From positions 39,282 to 103,281 of the forward strand of contig NZ_JALIEB010000002.1 of NCBI RefSeq assembly GCF_025755255.1: a stretch of 64,000 nucleotides of DNA. Direction: 5' to 3'. This DNA is from Roseobacter sinensis (GTDB lineage Bacteria > Pseudomonadota > Alphaproteobacteria > Rhodobacterales > Rhodobacteraceae). The notes beneath the pieces are model-generated. The model did no database searches. It was not told the DNA's origin and was given only the letters and a program-made list of their open reading frames with translations. Positions 28,456-35,963 of this stretch are shown one piece after another (positions within the stretch are counted from its first letter, which is position 1; every line of letters starts with the position of its first letter). The position numbers and the translations under genes are program-made.

Positions 28456-28608
28456 AATCTCGGTGAGCGACGATCCGCGCGCCGGTCGGCGGCTTATCGC
28501 GCCTTTCCGGCGAACATAGGCCGATCAAGCCTTTAGCCCCTTTTCTCACGATGAATCTCGCGCATAACGTGTCGCCGAATTGGGGATTGATTTTGGGGAG
28601 TTTCTACC

Positions 28609-29274
28609 TTGATACATAAAATTTTACCGATTGCTGTCGCGTTCTGCGCGGTATCCGGCGGGGCGTCGGCGGGCACCGTCAGTTTCATGGCCAGTTTTTC
28701 TGGGGATCGTCTGTCCGAGCTACAGACCGAAGACGGCGACACCTGCTTTGCCGGAGACGACAGTTGCTATCCGTCCGACTTCAGCCCAAGCAGCGCCGTC
28801 CAATCGTACCTGGCGCCGTTTGCGGGTTTGGCCGTCGGAGAGGAGCTTCCGTTCGAGTTTGAGCTGATGCCGACCTCGGACGCCGACTGCGCGCTCGGCG
28901 ACGCGTTCGACTGCCGGGTGGGAACCAGCTATGACGAGACCAGAACGGCCTCCGGTGAATTGAGCGAGCTCGAAGTCTTCGATGCCGCTGGCGATTATGA
29001 CCTGCGGATCGACACCGAGGCCGACACCGTGGACTTCTTTGGCGCGGCGGGTGATTTCCTGCCGGCAGGATGTACAGCTGCGGATGGTGCCGCTCTGGAG
29101 TTGCCGGATGGGTACTGCGGTTTCTTCGGATACCAGGCGAGCTTTGAACTGACGTCCGAAATCAGCGAAGACCCTGACGGGCACGTCACTCCTATTCCGC
29201 TGAACGCGTCGATGGTCTTTGCGCTGTTTGGCCTGGCGTCCTTGGCCGGTTTCAGCCGCGCAAAACGGCCCTGA
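28609..29274 (+). CDS. Secreted protein with VPLPA/PEP-CTERM-like sorting signal
   Basis: A 221-residue exported protein with an N-terminal signal peptide (KILPIAVAFCAVSGGASAG) and a C-terminal sorting tripartite. The latter is a Pro-containing motif PIPLNAS, a hydrophobic helix MVFALFGLASLAGF, and the basic end SRAKRP. This matches the layout of VPLPA-CTERM/PEP-CTERM exosortase substrates, although the motif itself is a variant. The middle has six cysteines and many acidic residues, suggesting a disulfide-stabilised beta domain. There is no ATG near the signal peptide; TTG at 28609 with GGGGAG eight bases upstream is the best start. The exosortase is not in this window. Confidence 0.78.
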   Translation: MIHKILPIAVAFCAVSGGASAGTVSFMASFSGDRLSELQTEDGDTCFAGDDSCYPSDFSPSSAVQSYLAPFAGLAVGEELPFEFELMPTSDADCALGDAFDCRVGTSYDETRTASGELSELEVFDAAGDYDLRIDTEADTVDFFGAAGDFLPAGCTAADGAALELPDGYCGFFGYQASFELTSEISEDPDGHVTPIPLNASMVFALFGLASLAGFSRAKRP

Positions 29275-29356
29275 GGCCCTCGGGACGTGCGGGGCGGCTA
29301 TTGCCCCGCGCCACATTGGCGATTGCGCCCTGTCCGCTTTGCGGTAAACCCGCGGC

Positions 29357-30142
29357 ATGCTCAGCTATCAACACATCTATCATGCGGGCAATCTCGCCGA
29401 TGTGCACAAACACGCCCTTCTGGCGTGGATGCTCGATTACCTGACGCGAAAAGACAAACCGGTCACCTACATCGAAACGCATGCAGGACGCGGCCTCTAC
29501 GATCTTGATGACCCGGCCGCCCGCAAGACCGGCGAAGCCGCAGAAGGGATCGAGAAGGTCGGCACCTGGTTCGACGCCGATCATCCCCTGAGCCGCGCTC
29601 TGCGATCCGTGCGTTCGGCCCATGGGCCGCGTTGCTATCCCGGCTCGCCGCTCATCGCTGCGGAGCTTTTGCGCCCGACCGATGCGGTACATTTCGCCGA
29701 GTTGCACCCCCAGGAACACAGCGCGCTCTCGGCAGCGCTCGCGCGGACCTCGGCCAAGTGCTACCGGCAGGACGGCTTTGCCCTGGCCCATGCGCTCACC
29801 CCGCCAACGCCCCGGCGCGGGCTGATGCTGATCGACCCGAGCTACGAGATAAAGACCGACTATACCGAGATCCCGCGCCACATCGCCAAGATCGTGCGGG
29901 CGTGGAATGTCGGCACAATCTGCCTGTGGTATCCGATCCTCGCGCGAGCGGCCCACGAACAGATGGTGGCGCAACTGGAAACGGCCCACCCCGCAGCCCT
30001 GCGGCACGAGGTTCGCTTTCCGCCGGCGAGGCCCGGGCATGGTATGGTCGGCTCGGGGCTCTTCGTGATCATGCCGCCTTATGGCCTGTCGGATGAGGCC
30101 GCGCGACTCGCGGCCCTGTTCAGATCGCTGATGCCAGCCTGA
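29357..30142 (+). CDS. rlmJ: 23S rRNA (adenine-2030 N6)-methyltransferase
   Basis: A 261-residue methyltransferase (formerly YhiR/ComJ). The N-terminal MLSYQHIYHAGNLADVHKHALLAWML is the family signature. The SAM loop ETHAGRGLYDL near residue 40 and the catalytic tetrad in LMLIDPSYEIK near residue 160 (DPSY, where the family usually has DPPY) are visible. It adds a methyl group to A2030 of 23S rRNA. A following LWYPI motif is also family-typical. It is transcribed alone, 82 bp after the CTERM gene. Confidence 0.95.
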   Translation: MLSYQHIYHAGNLADVHKHALLAWMLDYLTRKDKPVTYIETHAGRGLYDLDDPAARKTGEAAEGIEKVGTWFDADHPLSRALRSVRSAHGPRCYPGSPLIAAELLRPTDAVHFAELHPQEHSALSAALARTSAKCYRQDGFALAHALTPPTPRRGLMLIDPSYEIKTDYTEIPRHIAKIVRAWNVGTICLWYPILARAAHEQMVAQLETAHPAALRHEVRFPPARPGHGMVGSGLFVIMPPYGLSDEAARLAALFRSLMPA

Positions 30143-30190
30143 TCCTTTTGTGCACTAGGCAGATACCGGTTTGCGTGCCAAGGTATTGCC

Positions 30191-30841
30191 ATGCGTTTGA
30201 CCCTTGCTCTCTGTCTTGTCTGCGCCAGCCGCGTCGCCGCCGCCTGTGGCGCGCCGGTTTGCCTCGTCGATCCCGAAGCCCTGGCGTTGACGCAGGTCAT
30301 CACCTTTGAAGAAACCCGCGCCAGCTATGGCCCAGGCCATGCGATCCCGGATGTGCTCGCCCTCGATGGCGCGAGTTTCGCCGAACGCTTCGCGGGGCAG
30401 GTCCTGTCCGCCAACGGCAATCACGATGTTGTCACCGGTGCCGTCCTGCCCCCGCTGACCCTGATGCCGGGCGCGGAGGGCGAAAACCTTTCGGTTGTCT
30501 ACTTCGGGGGCAATCATGTGCTGAACGGCTATGGGGTTGCCGGGTATCCGAAGCGGCATGCGCAGGGCGAAGGCGCGATTGCGGTTCTTTTCGATGTGGA
30601 CCAGTCCGCCCTGTCCTTTCAGCTGCGCGGCGGTGAAGACGGCGCGGCCACGGCGGTGTTCTACCGGCGCGGCGGGCAGGAGATCATGACGGTGGAGCTG
30701 CCGCCGGTGGGGGAGTTCGCCTTCGGGTTTCTGCGGGCGACGGGCGAGGCAGATATCGCAGGCGTCTTGATCACCAATACCGATCCGGAGGGCCTCGCCC
30801 TGGACAACCTGCGCTTCGGAAAATCCCCAGACCTCAGCTAA
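30191..30841 (+). CDS. Secreted protein of unknown function
   Basis: A 216-residue exported protein. The signal peptide is RLTLALCLVCASRVAAACG, with cysteines at the cleavage region (ACGAPVC). The body has a beta-sandwich look, with VITFEETRASYG near the start and the C-terminal block FLRATGEADIAGVLITNTDPEGLALDNLRFG. That block resembles the end of PEP-CTERM-associated carbohydrate-binding-like domains. No sorting tail is present. AAGG stands eight bases before the ATG. It ends 6 bp before the first TerB gene and may be co-transcribed with it. No function is assigned. Confidence 0.72.
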   Translation: MRLTLALCLVCASRVAAACGAPVCLVDPEALALTQVITFEETRASYGPGHAIPDVLALDGASFAERFAGQVLSANGNHDVVTGAVLPPLTLMPGAEGENLSVVYFGGNHVLNGYGVAGYPKRHAQGEGAIAVLFDVDQSALSFQLRGGEDGAATAVFYRRGGQEIMTVELPPVGEFAFGFLRATGEADIAGVLITNTDPEGLALDNLRFGKSPDLS

Positions 30842-30847
30842 GTTTTT

Positions 30848-31285
30848 ATGTTCGAACGCCTTTTTCCCCGTCGAAAGCCTGACCCGACGCCCCTGCCGCA
30901 ACCCAATGCGCAACTCGCACTGGGCGCCCTACTGGTGCGTGTGGCCATGGCCGACCGCAGTTATCAGGCCACTGAAGTCGGACAGATCGACCGCATCCTC
31001 TCCGCCACCTTCGGGCTCAAACCGCTCGAGGCCGCCAAGCTGCGCGCCACCTGCGAGGCACTGGAGCGGCACGCCCCGGGCACGCCGGAGTTCGCCCGGA
31101 TCCTGCGCGACGAGGTCGACTACGAGGCGCGCAAGGCGCTTGCGGATGCGATGTGGAGCGTGGCTCTGGCCGATGGCGAGCGCGACGCAGATGAAGAGGT
31201 GCAGCTTCTGGCGATCGAAACCGCACTTGGCCTCAGCGATGAGGACATCGCCGCGGCACGACAGGCGGCTTTGCGGCAGGAGTGA
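30848..31285 (+). CDS. TerB-like (tellurite resistance family) protein, first copy
   Basis: A 145-residue all-helical protein with the TerB-family pattern: LALGALLVRVAMADRSYQATEVGQIDRIL followed by an acidic helix and ALADAMWSVALADGERDADEEVQLLAIETALGLSDEDI. The DG...E pairs could bind metal, as in TerB. No TerC, TerD or TerZ genes are near, so a classical tellurite operon is absent and the role is open. The downstream gene at 31323 is a paralogue. Confidence 0.82.
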   Translation: MFERLFPRRKPDPTPLPQPNAQLALGALLVRVAMADRSYQATEVGQIDRILSATFGLKPLEAAKLRATCEALERHAPGTPEFARILRDEVDYEARKALADAMWSVALADGERDADEEVQLLAIETALGLSDEDIAAARQAALRQE

Positions 31286-31322
31286 CATTGGCAGCCCGCA
31301 AAAACCCGACTATATCGCGGTC

Positions 31323-31763
31323 ATGTTTGCTGATTTCGTGAAACGCCTTACGCAACCGACCCCGGAGCCGCTGCCTGATGAGGATGCGCGCCTCGCGCTC
31401 ACCGCCCTGCTTGTGCGCATCGCACGCTCCGACAACGACTACAGCGCCGGTGAAAGGGAGCGGATCGACCAGATCACCGCGCGCCGCTACGGGCTGGGCC
31501 CGGGTGCAACGGCTGCCCTGCGGGCCGAGGCGGAAGCCCTGGAGGCCGAAGCGCCCGATACCGTGCGATTCACCCGCGCCATCAAGGATGCCGTGCCCTA
31601 CGAAGAACGCCGCGCCGTGGTGCAGGCGCTCTGGCAGGTGGTGCTGGCCGACGGCGCGCGGGCACAGGAAGAGGACGCGCTGGTTCGCATGGCGGCCAAT
31701 TTTCTGGGCATCAGCGACCGCGATTCCGCACTGGCCCGGCAGGCTGTCGACAATAGCGGATGA
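31323..31763 (+). CDS. TerB-like protein, second tandem copy
   Basis: A 146-residue paralogue of the preceding gene. The two align along their whole length: LALTALLVRIARSDNDYSAGERERIDQI against the first copy, and ALWQVVLADGARAQEEDALVRMAANFLGISDRDS at the C-terminus. The start is ATG 31323; the frame upstream overlaps the first copy and is a shadow. The stop overlaps the next gene's start by four bases (ATGA). Tandem duplication followed by divergence is the simplest history. Confidence 0.82.
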   Translation: MFADFVKRLTQPTPEPLPDEDARLALTALLVRIARSDNDYSAGERERIDQITARRYGLGPGATAALRAEAEALEAEAPDTVRFTRAIKDAVPYEERRAVVQALWQVVLADGARAQEEDALVRMAANFLGISDRDSALARQAVDNSG

Positions 31764-32500
31764 CGGCCAGCCTGCCGATGTACGACACCGCCAGCACACG
31801 AGCGGCAAACGATCGGCTGTGGGCGTTGATCCGCTCCGCCCACGGATCCGGCCCCGAGGTTCTGGACCGCCAGACCGATCCGCATGACACTTGGAACAAC
31901 CCGGATCTGCTGCTGTCGCAAACCTGCGGCTTGCCCTACCGCAGCGGTCTGCATGAGCGCGTCGCCTTGGTGGGAACGCCTGATTATGGCGTCGAGGGGT
32001 GCCCGCCCGGCTTCTATCGTTCGGTCGTCGTGATCCGCAAGACCGACCCGCGCGACGCTCTCGCCGCTTTCGAGGGTGCCGTCTTGGCCCGCAACGATGC
32101 CCGCTCGCAATCCGGCTGGGCGGCCATGGAAGGGCATCTGTCGGAAAACGGGCATAGGTACAGCTTCCTCGGCCGCACGCTGGACACAGGCAGCCACGCC
32201 GCCTCCGCGCAGGCGGTGGCAGAGGGCCGCGCCGATCTCGCCGCAATCGACGCGGTGACCTGGCGCCTGCTGTCGCGCGACACCGAGGTCGCGACGGATC
32301 TGCGGGTGCTGGTATCGACCCGGCCCACGCCCGGACTGCCCCTGATCTCGGCAAAGCGGGATGAGACGGCACGCCTGTTCGACGCCGTCGATCAGGCCAT
32401 CAAGGCCCTCAGCCCCCCCGACCGCGCGCGGCTCATGCTGCAGGGGGTCGTGAAGATCCCAGCCTCCGCCTATCTGGCCGAGCCGCTGCCACCGCGCTGA
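31760..32500 (+). CDS. PhnD/SsuA-like periplasmic-binding-fold protein without signal peptide
   Basis: A 246-residue protein with the phosphonate/aliphatic sulfonate binding-protein pattern. Visible are CGLPYRSGLHERVALVGTPDYG, VVIRKTDPRDALAAFEGAVLARND, SGWAAMEG, the SHAASAQAVAEGRADLAAIDAVTW hinge block, and the STRPTPGLPLIS segment. Typical members are exported and feed an ABC importer. Here the start MTASLPMYDTAS has no signal peptide and no permease is adjacent. It is coupled to the second TerB gene by an ATGA overlap. A cytoplasmic ligand-sensing or scavenging role is possible but unproven. Confidence 0.78.
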   Translation: MTASLPMYDTASTRAANDRLWALIRSAHGSGPEVLDRQTDPHDTWNNPDLLLSQTCGLPYRSGLHERVALVGTPDYGVEGCPPGFYRSVVVIRKTDPRDALAAFEGAVLARNDARSQSGWAAMEGHLSENGHRYSFLGRTLDTGSHAASAQAVAEGRADLAAIDAVTWRLLSRDTEVATDLRVLVSTRPTPGLPLISAKRDETARLFDAVDQAIKALSPPDRARLMLQGVVKIPASAYLAEPLPPR

Positions 32501-32610
32501 AATCATCGGCGCGCCTGGTAATTTTCCGCACCTGACCCTGCGGAAGGCGACGATTCCCGCATTCCACATTGCAAAATGCGCAAAATTGACCCCTTATACC
32601 GCCTTGAATC

Positions 32611-33405
32611 ATGCGTAGGGCTGGCATCTTGGCTGTTGAGCAACCGGTTATTGAAATCAAAGACCTGCACAAGGCGTATGGCGCGCTGGAGGTGCTCAAG
32701 GGGGTCAGCATTTCCGCGCCGAAAGGCCATGTGATCTCCCTGATCGGATCGTCGGGTTCCGGCAAGTCCACGCTGCTGCGATGCTGCAATCTGCTCGAAG
32801 ACAGCCAGCAGGGCGAAATCATATTCAAGGGCGAGCCGGTATCGTGGAAAGGTGAGGGCCATCACCGCCGCCCCGCGGATCCTGCACAGGTGCTGCGCAT
32901 CCGCACCAATCTGTCCATGGTGTTCCAACAGTTCAATCTCTGGGCCCATATGTCGATCCTGCAGAATGTGATGGAGGCGCCGCTCACGGTGCTGCGCCGC
33001 GACCGGGACGAGGTGGAACAGGCCGCGCGCGCCTATCTCGACAAGGTGGGCATCGGCGACAAATGCGACGTCTACCCGGCCCAGCTCTCCGGCGGCCAGC
33101 AGCAGCGCGCGGCGATCGCGCGCGGGCTCTGCATGGAACCCGAAGCGCTGCTCTTTGACGAGCCGACCTCGGCGCTCGACCCGGAACTGGAGCAGGAGGT
33201 TGTGAAGGTGATCAAGGACCTCGCCGCCGAGGGACGGACGATGATCATCGTCACCCATGACATGAAACTGGCCGCTGATGTGTCGGACCACGTGGTCTTT
33301 CTGCATCAGGGGGTCATCGAAGAACAAGGGCCGCCCGAGACGCTCTTTGGCGCGCCCAAATCCGAACGATTGCGCGGGTTTCTTTCTGCAACCCACGCGG
33401 CGTAA
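32611..33405 (+). CDS. ABC transporter ATP-binding protein, polar amino acid/opine type
   Basis: A 264-residue ATPase of the HisP/OccP family. Walker A is GSSGSGKST, the Q-loop follows VFQQFNLWAH, the signature is LSGGQQQRAAIARGL, and Walker B is ALLFDEPTSALDPE with the H-loop in VTHDM. It energises import through the two permeases at 34260-35099 and 35096-35902 with the binding protein at 33433. ATG 32611 was taken, though TTG 32629 is possible. It is the first gene of a cluster that continues into gamma-glutamylation enzymes. Confidence 0.93.
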   Translation: MRRAGILAVEQPVIEIKDLHKAYGALEVLKGVSISAPKGHVISLIGSSGSGKSTLLRCCNLLEDSQQGEIIFKGEPVSWKGEGHHRRPADPAQVLRIRTNLSMVFQQFNLWAHMSILQNVMEAPLTVLRRDRDEVEQAARAYLDKVGIGDKCDVYPAQLSGGQQQRAAIARGLCMEPEALLFDEPTSALDPELEQEVVKVIKDLAAEGRTMIIVTHDMKLAADVSDHVVFLHQGVIEEQGPPETLFGAPKSERLRGFLSATHAA

Positions 33406-33432
33406 ACTAATCAAAAACAAGGGAGTACTCTC

Positions 33433-34158
33433 ATGAAACACCTCATTCTTTCGACAGCGGCCCTGGCGCTCTCGGCCGGGTTGGCGCTGGCCGACGGTCA
33501 CGGCAAGACCGTGCGCCTTGGCACCGAAGGCGCCTACCCTCCGTACAACTTTCTGAATGACGCAGGCGAAGTTGCCGGGTTCGAGCGCGATCTGGGCGAC
33601 GAGCTTTGCGCGCGCGCCGAGCTGACCTGCGAATGGGTCACCAATGAGTGGGACAGCATCATCCCCAACCTCGTCTCGGGCAACTACGATGTCATCATCG
33701 CGGGCATGTCGATCACGGACGAGCGGGACGAGGTGATCGACTTCACCCAGAACTACACGCTGCCCGACCCATCGGCCTATGTGGCCGCCTCGGCAGACGT
33801 GGATCTGGAGAACGGCGTTCTGGCGGCACAGACCAACACCATCCAGGCCGCCTTTATCGCTGAAAGCGGGGCAACGCTGGTCGAATTTGCGACACCCGAA
33901 GAGACCATCGCGGCCGTGAAAAACGGCGAAGCGGACGCTGTGCTGGCCGACAAGGCCTTCCTGACACCGATCGCGGATGCCGATCCGGACCTGATGATGC
34001 TGGAGCAGGAAGAGCTGATCGGCGGTGGTATCGGGCTGGGCCTGCGCGAAAGCGACACGGAGCTGAAAGAGAAGTTCAACGCCGCAATCACGTCCATGAA
34101 GGACGATGGCTCGCTGAACGCGCTTTTGACCAAGTGGGAAATTTCCGGTCAGTTCTGA
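33433..34158 (+). CDS. Periplasmic solute-binding protein, family 3
   Basis: A 241-residue protein with signal peptide MKHLILSTAALALSAGLALA and the extracellular solute-binding family 3 fold. Key segments are VRLGTEGAYPPYNFLNDAGEVAGFERDLGDELC, VTNEWDSIIPNLVSGNYDVIIAGMSITDER, and the C-terminal KFNAAITSMKDDGSLNALLTKW. This class binds polar or basic amino acids, opines or related amines. It starts 28 bp after the ATPase gene, with AGGGAG upstream. A strong stem-loop after its stop may stabilise its mRNA, consistent with the need for excess binding protein. Confidence 0.93.
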   Translation: MKHLILSTAALALSAGLALADGHGKTVRLGTEGAYPPYNFLNDAGEVAGFERDLGDELCARAELTCEWVTNEWDSIIPNLVSGNYDVIIAGMSITDERDEVIDFTQNYTLPDPSAYVAASADVDLENGVLAAQTNTIQAAFIAESGATLVEFATPEETIAAVKNGEADAVLADKAFLTPIADADPDLMMLEQEELIGGGIGLGLRESDTELKEKFNAAITSMKDDGSLNALLTKWEISGQF

Positions 34159-34168
34159 TAGGATAGCA

Positions 34169-34191
34169 GGGGGCGGCCATCGGCTGCCCCC
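34169..34191 (+). promoter_or_regulatory. Intra-operon stem-loop after the binding-protein gene
   Basis: GGGGGCGGCC (34169-34178) pairs with GGCTGCCCCC (34182-34191), ten pairs including one G-U, with a 3-nt loop. No T run follows, so it is unlikely to be a full terminator. Hairpins at this place in binding-protein operons are known to slow 3' decay and let the binding protein be made in excess over the permease (as in malE-malF). Confidence 0.7.
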
Positions 34192-34259
34192 CGTGACTTT
34201 GTGGGGGCGATATTTTTAGCTTTTGTACAGATCCCAGCGTTCTGCCGGACTGGCAGTGG

Positions 34260-35099
34260 ATGGCGTGCTACCTGACCACGGGCAAGCATATGTCCATCTA
34301 CTTCTCCGTCATCACGGTGCTGGTTCTGCTTGCGATCACGGCGCCCATCGCTCTGCTCTTCGGGTTCGGTGGCGCGTCGGCGGCCCGCTCGCAGATCGCG
34401 CCGCTGCGGTGGTTCGGCAAGGGCTACATCGCTGTTGTCAGGGGCGTCCCCGACATCGCCTTTTTTCTGTTTTTCGTGATCGCGCTCGATCAGGGCATCG
34501 AGTATCTGCGCCACAAGGTGCTCTGCCCCGACTGGTCCGAGCCGATCCGGCAGGGCAATGACTTCGTCGTATGCCAGGCCGCGAAAATGCCTCTGGGCAG
34601 CGCGCCGCAGTGGGTGCATGAGACCTATGGGTTCGCACTCGCCGTCCTGACCTTCGCCATCGTCTTCGGGGCCTTTGCGGCCAATGTGCTCTTCGGTGCG
34701 ATGCGCGCCGTCCCGCGGGCACAGTTGGAGACCGCCGAAGCCTACGGCATGACGCAGCGCCAGACCTTCTGGCGCGTGCTGGTGCCGCAGATGTGGGTCT
34801 ATGCGCTGCCCGGCCTCAGCAACCTCTGGATGGTGCTGATCAAGGCCACGCCGCTTCTGTTTCTGCTGGGCGTGGAAGACATCGTCTATTGGGCCCGCGA
34901 GCTGGGCGGCACCAAGACCCCCCGGTTCACCGACTATCCGCACGGTGACTGGCGCATGTGGTACTTCCTGGCGCTCCTGGTCTTCTATCTGCTCTTCACC
35001 CGCGTCTCCGAGGTCGTTCTGGCGCGCATCATGGCGCGGCTGACCCATGGGCAGGCGACGGCGGCGGGCGAAGCACAACGCAAGGCGGCGGTGGCGTGA
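34260..35099 (+). CDS. ABC transporter permease, polar amino acid type (first)
   Basis: A permease of 279 residues from ATG 34260. The first helix is SIYFSVITVLVLLAITAPIALLFGFGG, and the conserved EAA loop is AQLETAEAYGMTQRQTFWRVLVPQ near residue 155. The closely related end helices finish with TRVSEVVLARIMARL. In-frame codons continue upstream to a stop at 34194 (encoding ...FCTDPSVLPDWQW before the ATG), which looks like family sequence. The true start may therefore be a non-ATG codon such as ATT 34212 behind GTGGGGG. Its stop overlaps the second permease (GTGA). Confidence 0.88.
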   Translation: MACYLTTGKHMSIYFSVITVLVLLAITAPIALLFGFGGASAARSQIAPLRWFGKGYIAVVRGVPDIAFFLFFVIALDQGIEYLRHKVLCPDWSEPIRQGNDFVVCQAAKMPLGSAPQWVHETYGFALAVLTFAIVFGAFAANVLFGAMRAVPRAQLETAEAYGMTQRQTFWRVLVPQMWVYALPGLSNLWMVLIKATPLLFLLGVEDIVYWARELGGTKTPRFTDYPHGDWRMWYFLALLVFYLLFTRVSEVVLARIMARLTHGQATAAGEAQRKAAVA

Positions 35100-35902
35100 G
35101 CTGCTTGCAGACGATCCAGGATTACGGTCTGAGGGCCATCGGCATCGGTGAACGCCTGCTGCCGCGCGACGACTTCACCCTGTGTCAGCAATTCACGCTG
35201 ATCGGGTCCGGTATGATCTGGAACATCTACTTCGGCCTCTTCGCGCTGCTGATGGGGTTCTTTCTCGCCACGGCCCTTGCGATGGGAAAGGCGTCCTCGC
35301 GCGCGGTGCTGCGCAAACCGGCGGAGTGGTTCATCTTTCTGTTCCGCGGCTCACCGCTCTTTATTCAGTTCTTCTTTGCCTACTTCCTGTTCCTTAACCT
35401 GAAGTCCGTCTCGCCGATCTTTGACCCCTTCACGGCAGCCTGGCTCGGCGCGCTGATCGTGCTCTTCTTCAACACCGCCGCCTATTCGGGCGAGATCTTC
35501 TTCGGCGCGCTCCAGTCGATCCCCAAGGGCGACACCGAAGCCGCCGATGCCTACGGTCTCTCCGGTTGGATGCGGTTTCGGCGGATCATCTGGCCAACGA
35601 TGCTGCGGCTCGCCTGGCCCGCCTATACCAATGAGGCCATCTTCCTCTTTCATGCAACGGCGCTGGTGTTCTTCTCGGGCTTTCCGGCCTGGCAACAGCG
35701 CGGCGACGCCCTCTACTATGCCAATTACTTTGCGGACAAGACCTTCAACCCCTTCGTGCCCTACCCGATCCTCGCTTTCTATTTCATTTTGCTGACACTC
35801 GTGGTGATCGCCCTCTTCGGCTTGGTCAACGCGCGCCTGAACCGGCATTTGCCGCAAGACGTCCGGCCCAGAATGAGGTTGCGCCCGAACTTGATCCGGT
35901 AG
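35096..35902 (+). CDS. ABC transporter permease, polar amino acid type (second)
   Basis: A 268-residue permease starting at GTG 35096 (SCLQTIQDYGLRAIGIGERLL), coupled by GTGA to the first permease. It has the inner-membrane helices of the HisMQ family and the EAA loop SIPKGDTEAADAYGLSGWMRFRRIIWPTMLRLAWP. The fragment FRGSPLFIQFFFAYFLF is also typical. With the first permease it forms the channel of the importer. It ends 61 bp before the first glutamine-synthetase-type gene, with a perfect palindrome in the gap. Confidence 0.92.
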   Translation: MSCLQTIQDYGLRAIGIGERLLPRDDFTLCQQFTLIGSGMIWNIYFGLFALLMGFFLATALAMGKASSRAVLRKPAEWFIFLFRGSPLFIQFFFAYFLFLNLKSVSPIFDPFTAAWLGALIVLFFNTAAYSGEIFFGALQSIPKGDTEAADAYGLSGWMRFRRIIWPTMLRLAWPAYTNEAIFLFHATALVFFSGFPAWQQRGDALYYANYFADKTFNPFVPYPILAFYFILLTLVVIALFGLVNARLNRHLPQDVRPRMRLRPNLIR

Positions 35903-35909
35903 TATCCGT

Positions 35910-35925
35910 CAATTTGATCAAATTG
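35910..35925. promoter_or_regulatory. Perfect 16-bp palindrome, candidate operator
   Basis: CAATTTGATCAAATTG reads identically on both strands and is AT-rich in a GC-rich setting. It lies between the second permease and the first ligase, 38 bp before the ligase ATG. The form fits a homodimeric HTH regulator; GntR-type operators are one possibility. No regulator gene is in this cluster, and no second copy was noticed upstream of the transporter or aminotransferase genes. Confidence 0.6.
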
Positions 35926-35963
35926 TCAGGCGCTGGCCGTCGCCACCCGCCCCCTGGTGAAAC

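Noticed and set aside
32524-32545. Hairpin TTCCGCA/TGCGGAA upstream of the ABC operon
   Set aside because: Seven pairs only, no T run in either direction and no clear regulatory context; could be chance.
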